From assembly GCA_037074765.1 (NCBI GenBank), contig JBAMDO010000269.1, positions 1-64,000 on the forward strand: a stretch of DNA of 64,000 bases, in the 5' to 3' direction. Positions 36,701-50,032 of the stretch are shown piece by piece. The position numbers were made by a program, and so were the translations under genes. Position 1 is the first letter of the stretch. The number at the start of each line of letters is the position of its first letter. Origin of the DNA: Mansonella perstans (Eukaryota > Nematoda > Chromadorea > Rhabditida > Onchocercidae). The notes beneath the pieces are model-generated. The model worked only from the letters and a program-made list of their open reading frames with translations, was not told the DNA's origin and made no database searches.

Positions 36701-38960
36701 AATTTCCTATATATTGGGTGCGCAGGATGCATTTTTTTCTTTTTTTCTGAGACACGTTGGGTTTTTAGCTTAATAACAGTTTTCAGGTCTCCAACGATGG
36801 CAGGTGGTCTTTTAGCAGTAGACAGGTTATATTTTTTCGAAGTTGGAGGATATGATCCTAAAATGGATATATGGGGTGGTGAAAATCTTGAGATATCATT
36901 TAGGGTATTTTTTGAAGATTTCATCTATTATTTTTTGAAAAACTTTTGATATTGTAATATTATGACGTCGGAAAAGCAAGCATTTTAGGAATTTCATCAA
37001 GTTATTCATCAGTTTACTCGGCGTTTGTCTTAGGTATGGATGTGTGGTGGAAGTATTGAATTTATTCCTTGTTCACATGTCGGCCATGTATTTCGAGCCG
37101 GCCATCCCTATAACATGACCGGACCTGGTAATAATAAGGATGTGCATGGGACCAATTCGAAAAGACTTGCAGAAGTGTGGATGGATGATTACAAGAAATT
37201 TTATTATATTCACCGATCAGATTTGAAAGTATGATTTAAATATTACAATTATGAGTAATCTCAAGGTGCCATTTTTCTATACTACTTTTTCGTTTTCCAG
37301 TGCGCTTTACAATAAACTTGTTGAACCTTTTTCGGTTTTTTTGCTATATCCTCCAAAGTATCGTTGTTTTTATTTAACCTTTTTCGATTTTTATTTATGT
37401 GTTAAAACTGTAAAGAGGAGCATTAGTTAAAGAAAAAGTCTGTTTTCTCAGATTTCCAACTATTCAGAGGACGGTTGTAAATCAGATTTTCTGGAGGCGA
37501 ATTTGAACGTAACTTATATCAAAGTTTAGAGAACTGTGATTTAAATCCAACATATCTTCTAAATATTACCAAATCTTCACATTATCTGAGCTTGTTGTGC
37601 GCAAAAAATTGAAGTGGAAGCCATTTAAATTGTATCTAGAAAATAAAGCATTCTGATCATGCATGAAGTTGGAAGAAGGCAGGTATGAATAATTGGTAAT
37701 AGGCAAGCAAACTAAGGAGATGAAAAGATATGCTAATTTGAAAGTAAGGAACCTGTGGACATTGAGTTAAATTTCTAAAAAAATGACTATTTCTAGTAAA
37801 AACAGTTTTTTTGCTAAGATCATGCACATTGTGTGGAATAATTTTGATTTACAGGAAAAAGACGTTGGCGATCTTTCGGAAAGGAAAGCATTGCGCGAAA
37901 AATTGAAATGCAACTCATTTAAGTGGTATCTGGAAAATGTGGCGAAAAACAAATTTGTTTTGGATGAGGATGTTGCAGCATTTGGCGCAGTAAAATATTT
38001 TCTTTCTTAGGGCGTAAATTAAATTGTTGAGAACACTTCATGTTATCATTTTATATAGAGAATGCACATGTCTTCAAATTTTAGTTTTACAAATTTCAGA
38101 TACGAAATCCTTCCAGTGGATTTTGTTTGGATACACTGCAACAAGATGAAAATGTGCCTATATTTCTTGGTGTCTTTCCATGCCAAAATGGTAAAAGCGA
38201 AGCTCAAGTATGTTTTGAAGTTTGAATAATTTTGAAATGTGATCTTTCTTTTAATCATTTATTTTAATTGGCAAAGAACTGACTGTCTTGGTTGAAATGG
38301 ATCTGAAGGAGCTAGAGTTAAGAATACGAGTGCTTGGTAAATTCAGAAAATAAATCACGTAAATTGTATCTGCAGTTCATTCCTTTCCGCAATACAAGAA
38401 TCTGATGCAATTAATGTATCTTGAAATTAGTGAATGAGTCTGTTAACTTATTGTGTTTAGCTTTTTTCTTTGACAAATGATGGTATACTACGACGTGAAT
38501 TAACTTGCGCCAAAATTGATCGGAATACTATAGAGGATAATGTAGCAGTTGTTCAGTTAGTGCATTGTGAAGAAGATGAAGAAGACAAATGGTCTTTTGA
38601 GGTAATTATTTCATTTATGATTGAATTTTTCGATTAAAAAGTTTTCATTCCTTCTCTCAGTGTAAAGTGACATGCATTATATTAGTTTTTTTCTGAACTC
38701 TTCATCTGTTTATATTTCTTATGAAGGAAAGAAAGAAAAACTGAAGTGAGAGAGTACTGCTTAGGAATTTTCATACTGCAGAAGTTTACAAATTAATAGT
38801 AACGAATGATAAAAATTTTCAGAATGGCAAATTGCGAAATGAGGATTTGGATCTCTGTTTAGACGTTGTGGGGTTAACGAATAAAAATAATCTTGTTGCA
38901 CGCAGTTGTACAGACGATTCAGATACGCAAAAATGGGAAATTCTAAAAGTCAATCTGTAA
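33721..38960 (+). CDS. polypeptide N-acetylgalactosaminyltransferase, GALNT11-like (11 exons, about 567 aa)
   Basis: Golgi type II membrane enzyme that starts mucin-type O-glycosylation by moving GalNAc from UDP-GalNAc to Ser/Thr. Exons: 33721-33849, 34141-34292, 35182-35396, 35959-36130, 36432-36632, 36787-36904, 37034-37228, 37855-37989, 38100-38207, 38461-38601, 38823-38960; all phases match. A short cytosolic tail is followed by one hydrophobic anchor (residues 12-31). The GT-A catalytic domain (GT27 family) shows VDDFSQR (159-165), the metal-binding DSH (214-216), [11 protein letters not shown] (319-329) and the MCGG...CSHVGHVFR segment (332-350). A C-terminal ricin-type lectin domain (440-567) has CLD near 448 and QKW at 558-560. 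MCGG and [10 protein letters not shown] recall vertebrate GALNT11 rather than GALNT1/2, so I assign that subfamily, without a worm gly- number. Confidence 0.93.
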
Positions 38961-40361
38961 TCCTACAGCATGAAATTGACAGATTTGCATTTTACATTGC
39001 TTTATGAAATACAATTTATTTTTCATTTATAATGTATTTCCTTTTGAAAAATTTTCATTTTGTGGAAGTATGCTGTAGGGTTATTACTTTTATCTTTCAT
39101 TTACTTCCCGACTTATTTATTAGTGCCGATTTAAGCAAAAATTTTTGCTTCTGTACATATTCAGAATCTGAGTTAGTTTTGCTATCAAAAACGATGTTTA
39201 TGTTGCTTATTTGGTCACACACATATTTCGTTACATTTTGCTACGTTTGTATAACGTTCGCTGTTTTCATTCGCATAATATTTTATAATATTGTGTATTG
39301 CAGTATTTGTAAGATTGTACATAGTAATTCTAGTATTACATGACTCTGAAATACATTCCACATAGATATAGTTAAAAAATATGCAACAACGATTATTTGT
39401 TTGAGAAATTATTCAAACGCATAGCAGGTAATCAATCGTACATTATCTATTGATGCTTTTTTATTATTGTTGAAGAAAAGATTCTGATTTCAGAAATTTT
39501 TTTTTCAAAAATGTAATCACATATCAAAATTTAGATTTATTGTTAAATGTACGAAAATTCAGATTCATGCATTGTTGACAGTATAAATTTTGCATATTTC
39601 TGAGTTGTAATCATAGCTTTGAAAAGAAGGAATTTGGAATTTTAAATTATTAGTGTTTGAATTTGAGCATTGATCTCTGTAAATTACTGCTGATATTACT
39701 ATAGGTTATTAATATTTAGAGATGAATTTAGGTTTATCAATGAATTTTTCTGGAAAATATAGCATTGTATTTGTTACATGCTGTTAATGCTGATTGTTAA
39801 CTTATCATTTGCATTATGATATATAGGAATGTTTCCCGTTTTTTCTCCATATTCAGTGTTTGGAAAGATTGTAATTGATTAATTTTTCCAAGTTATATTT
39901 TTATCTAAAATTCCAAAATGAGATTTATGGTGGGTAGACAGACACGCGGGAAAAAGTAAATGGATGTCTCTATTTTTTAACAGTGCAATTTATAGATTAC
40001 TGTAAATCAGTGATACTCATTAATTGTTTAATCTATTAATTCTGCAATATGCATACTATGCAATGATAGTTAATGTTTAAAAATAATACGATAAAAGATT
40101 ATTATCATTGATAAGATTTATTCACTTGCGAGAAGTATCGATACTTCAATATGGCATACATATATTTTATGGTATTTCGTTTCATTCAGTCTACAATTTG
40201 TTTATTTTCAAAATTTAAAGAATAACAATTGTTCTTCGCTTCTTGATAGGTGCAAATTTTAATTTTATTTGTGTTTGGTAAAGGGTTTTTTCGTTAATGA
40301 TGAAAAGAAACTTATGCTTGTAGGATTTTACTTTGATTTAATTTACGGATTTTATATAGGG
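38961..40361. other. 1.4 kb intergenic region
   Basis: AT-rich sequence with the 3' UTR of the glycosyltransferase and the promoter of the next gene. A 103-codon open frame at 39032-39343 is Cys/Phe/Ile-rich without recognisable domain and most likely lies in the 3' UTR. Confidence 0.6.
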
Positions 40362-42017
40362 ATGGCCGATGATGGTGAAGGTGAAGCAACTGATGTAGGA
40401 TCTATTAAGTATCCCATCACAGTGCAATATTGTGGAGGTTGTTTTTTAGTTCCTTCTTCATTGATATAAATTAGAACTTTAAATTTGATGCTGTTGCAAG
40501 ATTGAAATTTTAAATTTCATTTTTGTAGTGGATGCTAAAAATTGTCATGTTTTTCTTTCTCCAGTATGCAGTATGCCGCTTGAATATTGCGAATACAGTG
40601 GAATGACTGATAAATGTTTAAGTTGGCTGGAAGCTAATTTGCCGTCTGAATTTGAGAAATTGGATTTGGCAGAGCGGAAGGAGTCAACGGATGGTGAAAA
40701 AAAACATCAGAAACGAGGTGGCAAGGTAATTTATCTCGCTGTATTTGAGGTGTAAGTTTAGAAAATTTCCGGAGGCTTGAGAAAAAAGAGAAAATCTAGA
40801 GTGATATCCTAAATTATATCACTGCTATGCTGCAAAATTATTTGATAAATTGTTAATGGATAATTAATGGATAGACTGCAAAATTAGAGATTGTTACGAT
40901 GCTTTCTGGCACAAATATTGCTGACTATTATTATTTGTGAACTGACTATATATGTCTTCTCTTTTTTACATTTTCTGTCCTCTGGATCAGTAAATGAATG
41001 AAAGTAATTGGTGCAATGACTGATTTAATGAACCTATATGTTATTAATGCATAACCATTATCCGGCTTGCTGTTATGCTCTTCTCTTCCTGTATTTGTCG
41101 AGATATGCTTCATTTAATTTAGAACGTTGTAAGATTAATGAATTGTCGTGAAAGTAGAGTTATGTAAAAATAATTGAGATGTTTGCAAAAGTTGCTTTTA
41201 CAATGCAATGTTTTGATTCGAAAAAGTATCAGAGTTTAAAATGAAATTATTTTCCAGGGTTCTAAGATTGTTAGTGAAAAAAATGCAACAGTGAAGAAGA
41301 ATGCAGTAACGAAAGTTACATTACAACGAGTACCTCGTGGGAAAAACAAATTTGTTACAGTGATCAAAGGACTAGCTTCATTTGGTAAATTTGATTTTTT
41401 TCTTTCATATAGGAAGTCTCAAATTAGCTTGTAATTCTAAGTTAAAAATATTCAAGATTATGGTAACTTTTTTATCTGGTCGTCTTTATCAGCTACTTTC
41501 TGTCTGATTATCTTTGTGCATCTAGAAAGTGAAAATTTCTTTGGGATCTAACTTAAGAGAAAGAAGCAGTAGGAATTTTGTTATACATTGACATTTAGCT
41601 TTTTGTTTTCCGCATTTCACTGAGAAGCTTCCAAATTTACATTCTCGACCGATATAGACTGTTAGATTTAAATGAACGATTATGTCATGTTTGTAAACGA
41701 GTTTGTTTATGTGATTCTTTAAATTTACATGCTGAGTTCTTTACGAGTTAGATTTTAGATTATACATGTTAAAATCGTTAAATGTTAGCTTCAAATTAGA
41801 TTTGGTGGATTATTTGGTCTAATTATTTGCAGATGTGGATTTGAAAGCTACCGCTAAATTGTTTGCTGGACGTTTTGCATGTGGTTCATCGGTAACAGCA
41901 AATGATGAGATAGTGGTGCAAGGTGATGTAAAGGATGAAATACTAGAGATAATAGGAACAAAATGGCCATATATTGATTCGAATTTAATTGAAGATCTCG
42001 GTGATCAAAAACGTTAA
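40362..42017 (+). CDS. denr-1: DENR, density-regulated protein / translation reinitiation factor (4 exons, 182 aa)
   Basis: Cytosolic partner of MCT-1 (MCTS1); the pair acts on the 40S subunit in release of deacylated tRNA, reinitiation after short upstream ORFs and subunit recycling. Exons: 40362-40437, 40565-40725, 41258-41384, 41833-42017, with consistent phases. The N-terminal region has the family's cysteine cluster, [14 protein letters not shown] with a fourth Cys at 43 (C24, C27, C34, C43), followed by [14 protein letters not shown]. The C-terminal SUI1 domain starts about residue 98 with [20 protein letters not shown] and continues through the CGSSVT loop to [14 protein letters not shown]. 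Length is slightly below the vertebrate 198 residues. The ATG lies three bases after a TTTATATAG acceptor, which fits trans-splicing of a leader directly before the start codon. The symbol follows the human gene name. Confidence 0.95.
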
Positions 42018-43510
42018 ATAATATAAGATGACTTTGAATAGTGCATTAAAGAACACATTACAGTTTAGTGATTTTCCTTTTGTCCGCCTGTATTTTCTCG
42101 CTCAGAAGCAATCTTGCTGGTTATAATTTGATTAATATTATGTGCGGATTTGTAATTACTTTCTGTTATGAACTTCCTCAACACTCTTGGCATCTAAAGC
42201 GCATTCTTGTATTTATATGAATTTTATTTTTTTATAAGTTATTTCACTTGACAGCTTATTTAAACATTTTTGTTAATGCCTATAAAATTATTTTCAATTA
42301 ATTAATATTCATAATTTAGGGAAATTTACATTATATTGAAAAGCGTTTCATAAATTAAAAGCACTTATCTCTAAAATACCATCTAAATTACAGCATGGAA
42401 TCAAGTGCAAATTTCTTTCTATGACGATACTTTTCAACGTAATGTAAACATCTCCAAATTATGAGTTACAATAATAATAAAAAGCTCTAAAATAATTTTA
42501 AATCATTTTGAAATAATTTTAAGATTCATATGCATTTGTTTTTTCTTGTTGTTGATATATAAGATGTAAATGTATTATAATTAATTTGGATTTAGTAAAA
42601 TTTGAAGGAATTTTTCTTTTCGGAAGTTTATCGTGTGTTTTCGAGATACTGCAAATTAGCAATTTTTTCCTCATTTGATTTATAATTTTTCTGCTTCAAC
42701 TTAGGTTATGTTCGGAAATTGAAATGTATGATGCTAGAGAAGTCTACTTGATAGAAATGTGTTTGAGTTTTTTACCTTTACATCTATCTCTTCATAAGAA
42801 GTGCTTGACGTGGGAGTGGTTTTTTTTTTTTTTTTTTTTGAATTAAAAACAAATTGAACTTATAACAGTAGCTTATGGAAATAAGACTTTGTTTTATTAA
42901 AGATTTGTTAGATATTTTTTTAGGGATCATTTATGATATTATACAAGTGATCCAACTTCTCTTTCGAGATCGATCATTTAAATTTTTTAATTCAATTTCA
43001 AACTCTTTCTATCCCAAACATATTATTGTGAACTTCTTAGTATATTAACGGGTAGTTTAAAAATATTCAATCAAACAGTGAGGATTATGAACTTTCTAGA
43101 TTTCTGTCCTTCTGTCCAGTATGTAGTTACCTTTGGTATTTCCTAGTATTTGAGATTACCATGAGATAATGTTTAATAATGATTGCTTTTTGATAATTCT
43201 CTTTGATATTGTTTTATGTCGCCGTTATGCAGTATTAAAAAATTTAAAAATTCCTGATAAAATAATTTTGATCTGATACCTAGTTATTGCAGCAATCTAG
43301 TTTAGCTAATTTTCTACGACAGTAAGCACGGGCATCCAGAAAGACTGAGAATGCAAATAGTGGTCGAATTGCTTTATTTAATTCATTTAATCATTTGTAA
43401 ACTTCATATTTTCAATTTTTAATTAATTTCTAGTTGCAGGGTTCATTCTTTTCATTTCTTTTGCTAAGTCGTTGGGTAAATGCGGAGTGCCTGATCAAAT
43501 ATCACCTTCT
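42018..43510. other. 1.5 kb intergenic region
   Basis: AT-rich, with a T20 homopolymer near 42820. Nothing beyond the presumed 3' UTR of DENR and promoter of elongin B was recognised. Confidence 0.6.
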
Positions 43511-43525
43511 ATGGATTATAGTAAA

Positions 43526-44829
43526 ATGGTTCGCTTCTTTCGTTTGTTTTTATGTTTTTCCGGCCGAGATTAGAATTTTTTTTTTGAGAAATTAATTTCA
43601 GGTGAACTTTTGAAAGAATATGTTTTCTCTTCTACAAATCCATAATTTATTTCTTAGTTCTTTTCAAACATTTATGCTTTACTATGTTATTAGGTTATAT
43701 GTTAGCTTAACCTCTTTCTCTCTACACTTTTTTCAATGACAGTTGATTGGATAATATTTGGAATTGAGTGGAAAAATGTGTTCTGGCATATTTTATTAGC
43801 ATCAAATTTCCAGGAACTCTTTTTCGAAATATTGCGTCATAAAACGCACATTTTTTGCGATGTCAAAGAAAATGCGACAGTTTTGGAAATTAAAAAGATA
43901 ATTGAAGGTATTTTGAAGGTAAATATAATTTACTTCGATTTGGTTGCTTGGATTTCGAAATATTTTATAAAAAAAATTTTGGTAGGAGGTTTTGGTTTAA
44001 TTTTTTATGCGATGACTAAATTTTCAGGTACCAGTTAATAAGCAAATTTTGAAGAAGCAAGCCGAAGATGGTTTCTGGCATACAATTGAGGATCGTCAAA
44101 CTCTTTCCGAATGTGGTTATAACCCTCAGAATTCCCGTGCCCAAGAACCGGCACCGCTAGCACTTGTTGTTGCTAATGGTAAGAAAAAAAAAGAAAAAGG
44201 AATCTTTCCAGTTTTTAAGTCGCATTGTGTCAGATTTTTTATAGTAGTTTTCGTGGTCATGTAAATATATTTTTAGAAAAAAAGTTCTTTTTAAGCATGC
44301 AATAAAATCACTATTCTTGTGATGCTCAAAAATTTAGGAAAGATTCACGTAAGTTATCTATTTTGTTCAAGTTTTTTATTCCAGTTTAAACGTTCGTAGC
44401 TATTTTGTATTAATAAATAATTTGTTGTAAGACAATAAACTAAAATTTTTGCGCCAAAAAAAACGAAAGACTAGAGGAAGACAAAGTAAAAAGTATCTCG
44501 TAACTAATTAACTTTAGTCCTTTTTTTGTTTTCGACAGTTATCATTCAGTTTAAGAATTGTGATAGTACCAAGGACTTGTAAAAATCAGGACGTTTATAG
44601 TCAGGAGAACACCCTATGGATATTTATAGTTATATCTAGTTCAATATTTTCCATGGGCGAATTGAATGCTTCAGCGAATGACTTTATCTTTCTGCAACTT
44701 CGTTTAATGATTTTACTTATGATGATTTCAATTTCAGAGGATGAGGATGTTATCATTGAGCCGCTTTCAATTCCACCACCTGTACCAGATGCAATGAGGC
44801 CTGAACAAACTGCTACAAATGAACAATAA
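43526..44829 (+). CDS. elb-1: elongin B, ubiquitin-like adaptor (exact 5' end uncertain, about 116 aa)
   Basis: Ubiquitin-fold subunit that pairs with elongin C in Cullin-2 (and Cullin-5) RING ubiquitin ligases and in the elongin elongation factor. Three exons are firm: 43814-43918, 44028-44178, 44738-44829. They encode [33 protein letters not shown], the LSECGYN turn, and the family's proline-rich tail with [16 protein letters not shown], collinear with vertebrate elongin B (118 aa). The start is unresolved. An ATG at 43526 directly followed by a GT donor would give M-ELFFEIL..., matching the family's N-terminus; an in-frame ATG at 43511 would add five residues. Alternatively the frame is open without an intron from an ATG at 43736, adding an unusual 26-residue hydrophobic extension. 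The stop overlaps an AATAAA and a second AATAAA lies at 44947. Confidence 0.88.
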
Positions 44830-45475
44830 AAAATTTGTATCTTTTTTTAGAACAGTGTTTCCTTGTGTAAACTATCATTATGTTTTATAATTCGATTATA
44901 TTTATGATCACTGATTGTTTGGCTCTCAAGATTTCATTTTTTCACCAATAAATATTTTTATCATTTGAGTGGAATTTTTTTCTTTATCTATAACAATGTA
45001 TTCCTGTGCTATCAAATACCTGGAAATATGTTAATATTATTGAGACAAAAATATAATTACTCTTAGCTTTTTTTTTTTTTTCCATAAGTCCATGTATAAA
45101 TAAGATTATCTCATATATTAGTGATCAAAGAAAGGATTAGACAATATTATTTACCAAAAATTAAGGAATGAATTGATCTTTTAATGAGAGGATTCCTTAA
45201 TGAAACAAACTAGTTTTTCGAATTTTAGTCTATTTTCCCTTTATCATTTTCACTATTTGGCTATTTTGTTTAATGGTAATCTTTGTGAATGAACGATTAT
45301 TTAATATGTGCGATTGTAGAGAGGAAAGGTAATTGAGATTTGTCTTCAGTTATAGAAAAACTGATGCTATATCTTGTTTGTAATACTTTAAAACATACTT
45401 CAGCATTTTTTGCAATATACGAAAAATTTTATAAATTTCATCATGAGCTTGCAGTTATCATATTGAAAAGAAGAG
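44830..45475. other. 0.65 kb intergenic region
   Basis: Holds the elongin B 3' UTR with AATAAA at 44947-44952, and a GCTTGCAG site at 45447-45454, a candidate leader acceptor 21 bases before the next ATG. Confidence 0.6.
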
Positions 45476-48400
45476 ATGATCAAGGGGAAACGAAAATTTG
45501 GCGAAGCATTTGGAATCGATGAGAACATTGCTTCGAATTATTTTCAACAACATTTCGAAGAAACTCTAGATCCAGCTATTGCGGCTACATTAGCAGCATC
45601 AACAGCGGCAACACCGAAGCATATTGTTCTGGTATGTTTCTGGATTTAAATTTATCTTATGAAATTATATTTTAACTTATAAACAATCATACACAGTGCA
45701 GTTTTTTTGCAGGAAGATCTTGGAACAGGTTTATTCCAGCAACGCTATTTAAAACTGGATGATAATATTTTAAAGCAAGAAGAAATTACAAATTTTGATT
45801 TAAATTCGAAATTGATAAAAAACTTCGAAATCCTTAATGGGAACCCGATGACCAGAGCGCAGTTGTCATTGTACAGTATTATCGGTAGATATATCGATTT
45901 TTATGGAACAGGATTAAAAATCGACTGCACAGTAGGTTTTCTTCATTATTTCCAATAATTATCATTCTGTCAAGTAAATGAATATATTAGATGACTTGAG
46001 GAAAAAATTCCTGTTTTATTTTTCATCATTTGGACTTGAAATTTGAATCGAAATTCTGAACTATAAAATTTAAAATAATTTAGTCTTTGTATTGCTTGCA
46101 TACTATCAATCATATTACGCAAACACGAAATACTGTGATAAGAAATAAACAATTTCTGCAGGAGCATCGTGAAAAGGTGACTGTTTTTTTTTGTTTTCTG
46201 ATTAAACTAATATTTTCAGTTAGTCATCTTCTGATTGTTGATAGTATTTGTTGTTGTTTCTTTGTTTCGATCAAATCCACTTACTGTGCTCTCAAAACAT
46301 TACTATTTAATTACTTTAATTACTTTTTCGAAATCGAGATAGGAGAGAGATGTGAGCATTTAATCACGTTATTTTATATTTGCGTTTTGTATTCTATACA
46401 ATTTATTTTTCATCTCATCACGTTTTGATATGTTCAACTAATCAGAGCTTTTCTAAATTGAATTTCTCAAGTTCAGGGGTCGCTAACCGAGGATGATATC
46501 GAAAAGGCACGTGATCAAGGGTTATCTCGACCCAAAGTTCTGATCATTTGCCCAATGAAAAAAGATGTCTTTCCAATTATTGAAAATTTCCGAATGTTGA
46601 TTTTTGGTGATTCAGACAAGCCTTTCATTTCTAATTATCGGCGTTTCAAAATGGAATTTGGTGATACAGGATTCAAAATATCGGAAAAAAGAAATGTAAA
46701 ATTTTCGAAAAATTTCCATCAGTCTCTACGAACTTTCACTTTGTATTTCTCCTGTCTAGTTATCGTAATCACACTATGTTTTATTTATCATATATGTTCT
46801 TTTTCTCGGTTGATGTGTTTGTTTCGTTGTTCTGTCTCATTTTTTCATATATTATTTATTAGATAGAATGTTTCCAGGTTTCTGTTGATTATCGAAAGGT
46901 TATGAGTGGAAATATCGATGATTGCTTCCGGATTGGTGTTGCGATCGCCAAAAAAAGTTTAAAACTTTACACTGCATTTGATGAATCGGATATTTTAATC
47001 GCCTCACCTTTGGGCTTACGAATGATTATAGGTGAAAATGGTGAAAATAACTCGGAACGAGAAACGGACTTCTTAGCTTCCATAGAAGTGTTAATCATCG
47101 ATAAGGTAGATTTGTTTCTTTGAAAGATTTAAAACAGAAATACTTGTAAACTTCACAAAGCATTCATTGCTTTTAAAGTTTTCTCCGGATGGAGGTGAAT
47201 TGATCAGATAAATAATATTTTAGCGAGAATTTTCATAATTACTAAAAAAATCTTCCATGCCAGTAAAAGACCAACTGTTGGATATGGAGAAGAAGATTTT
47301 TATATTTTTTTTGCTCAAAATTTATAACAGTTAAACAAAAAACAATTTAGGCTGATTTATTGCTAATGCAAAATTGGGAACATGTGTTAAATGTTGTCAG
47401 TAGTTTACACATACAACCGAAGAAACTCACAGTTGATATATCACGAGTTCGACGTTGGAGTCTCGAACAATATTCTAAATTTTACAGGTTTAGTTTGGAA
47501 CTTATGAATATTATTTATATGTGTGTCATAACATTGAAATTTATCAAGTTAAGGAATAACTATATGTTTAGACAAACGCTGTTGATATCGGAAGAACGTC
47601 GTGCGGAGTGTGATGCGTTATTTGCCTGTTATTGTAGGAATTTCGCTGGATTTATTAAACTACTTACATCAAGTAAAGGGTTGTTAGATAATGTATGTTT
47701 CTTGCTATTCACTGGTGTTTTTTTTTTTGTTCTGGAAACAAATGAAAATAGAGGATTATAAATCAGTTAATCAGCTTATAAGGCCTTTCTTTCATGTCTT
47801 TAATTCCTTTTCCTGGCTATCTTATATAATTCCACTTTTTTAGCATTACTATCTTTGCGATATTTTAATGAGCATATAAAAAAATACTTTCTCCTTTGGA
47901 GAAAAATTTCGGATATTACAATTTTGATCAAATATGAAATAACACAAAATCCTGAACTACTAGTGACTTATTACGCACTGATATGAAGTGTGAATTGGAA
48001 CAATTATTTTTCTCCATCGTGAGTTATCGGAAATTTCGGCAATTTCAGATAGAAATTCCGTACTGCCAGGAATTGCATCGAATCGATGTTAATGTTGCAG
48101 AAAATCAGTCTGATATTCGATTTAGATTTTTCAAGGTATTTCATCCATATTCGCAAATCCTGTGAAAACTTTTGAAAATCTGTGGAACCAGATTTCGACT
48201 AACAAATTTTTTTATAGCGAAAAATTGAACCTTTACCTTTTTAAATGAACATGTATCGGGATCAGGATTGGCAATTATTTTAATAAGGGATTCCTAGTAA
48301 ATATGAGTCATCAGATCACATCAATTACTTTGTACGCACCGCCAATCGCTGCCGGGAATAATGGTTTCGAGAAAAGTGGACTACTGTTTTGAAACCTTTC

Positions 48401-49438
48401 GATATATATGCATATAAAGGTACAAATGCGGGAACAGATGGCAGAAATTGATATTATCCTCGAAACAAGTCCTAATAAACTTTCAGGAAAGAATTTTGCC
48501 GAAGTGCGAATTGGGTACAGTGGTTTTTATCCCATCATACTTCGACTTCGTAAGGATTCGGAATCATCTGAAAAATGAAAATGAAAGCTTCGTCCAACTT
48601 CATGAATATGCAAAGGAGGGCAAGGTCAGTTTATAATATCCATCTTTTTGCTTGCCTTTTTTACCAAAGAAATAAATACTATACAGCCTTACAGAAAGCG
48701 TGTGATTATGCTTTCATTTGTTATTAGTATATTATTAGTTTTTCCTGATTTTGCTTGAGAAGCATTATATGATTTTTCCCGGCCTACAGTTTTAATTCAT
48801 CAAACAATTCATATTGGTGCTTCCATCCATACAAGAGGACCATTTTTCTCAAAGGATCAAAGGTTTTTTGGTGGAAAAATAATGATTTTTAAAATACAAT
48901 CAAAGCTTGCAGGTAGCAAAAGCGCGGGCATTATTCTATAAAAAGGAAAAGAAACTTATGCTCATAACAGAACGATTTCATTTCTATCGACGCTACAATA
49001 TTAAGGTATTTACGAAGTCTGTGTCGTTTTCTCTTTTTCATTTCAGGAGAGAATGACTGAGATACACATGGAAATACTTCCAATAACCAATTTGATAAAC
49101 CTCTTGATTTTCAAAGAATCCCGTTATTGCGGCTTCACAGTGATTTAGTTTTTACATACAGTTACATTTTACATTTACATTACATTTCTTCATTCATATT
49201 TTTACAGCCTTATACTTTTTCTGTAATTCAGGGTATCAAATCACTCACTTTTTATCAACCTCCGGCACAATCCAAATTTTACCATGAAATGATTAATCAG
49301 GTGGACTGTAATTATGCTCATGTTCGTGTGTTATATACAAACTTTGATTTCCTCCGTATGGCTAACATATTTGGTGATAATTGCATACGGCAGATAATGT
49401 CTTCCACAAAAACAACCCATGCTTTGGTAAGTCGGTAG
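45476..49438 (+). CDS. utp-25: UTP25 / digestive-organ-expansion-factor homologue, SSU processome pseudohelicase (11 exons, about 565 aa)
   Basis: Nucleolar factor of the U3-containing SSU processome, needed for 18S rRNA maturation (yeast Utp25; vertebrate Def/DIEXF). Exons: 45476-45631, 45713-45931, 46084-46176, 46477-46695, 46878-47105, 47351-47487, 47572-47692, 48049-48135, 48487-48624, 48913-49005, 49232-49438; every junction keeps frame. Family hallmarks are [32 protein letters not shown] (residues 266-281), [18 protein letters not shown] at 301-318, [30 protein letters not shown] and [25 protein letters not shown]. The fold is that of a DEAD-box helicase, but the motif II position reads IIDKAD and no Walker A GKT is seen, as is known for Utp25. 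The long acidic N-terminus of the vertebrate protein is absent. An AATAAA 15 bases after the stop supports the 3' end. Confidence 0.92.
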
Positions 49439-49452
49439 GAATTAAGTGTTGA

Positions 49453-49458
49453 AATAAA
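49453..49458 (+). terminator. polyadenylation signal AATAAA of the UTP25 gene
   Basis: AATAAA lies 15 bases after the TAG stop at 49436-49438. This argues that the GTAAGT just before the stop is read as codons and not used as a donor for a further exon. Confidence 0.6.
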
Positions 49459-50032
49459 ACTTCGATTTGATTACTCATTTCACCTACGTAATACATTTAC
49501 ATATGTTCAAATCAACAGCAATCAAAGGGGGCAGCTTTTAATAAAGAAGAAATCAGTCAAATTACTGAATAAATAGAGACAAACAAAGTATGAAATGCAT
49601 CACAAATGAAAGATGATCAGATTGTAATTTTGACTAAAATAATGAAAGATATGAATAAATAGTGAGAGATATGAACAATGAAGTGAAATTATTCAAGATA
49701 ATAATTGTGATCCTCTTGCACTTCCCAACTATCGAAATCTAATTGTAAACATAAAATTAGATAACAAACTGCAGCAGAGATAAGGAAAATATGAGCATAG
49801 TACACATAAAGTGCTTAAATAAATAGTATAAAATGGAACAAACTACGGGAACTTTACCAATACAGTTAGAATTTCAGTGTGATGAGAACCGATAAAATGA
49901 AAAATTCCAAATTCATGAATGATGTCATTGAAGAAATTTTCAGAATTCGTCAATAAATATTATTTTAAAAACTTCTTTTATCTTGGTTTTGTTTCTGATA
50001 TAAGAGACAATTCAAATTTTTTGAATAGCGCT

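Noticed and set aside
39032..39343. 103-codon frame after the glycosyltransferase
   Set aside because: Phe/Cys/Ile-rich without domain; begins within about 70 bases of the preceding stop and is best explained as 3' UTR.
49430..49438. GTAAGT donor just before the UTP25 stop, suggesting another exon
   Set aside because: The stop follows two codons later and an AATAAA lies 15 bases beyond; no plausible further exon was found before the convergent gene.
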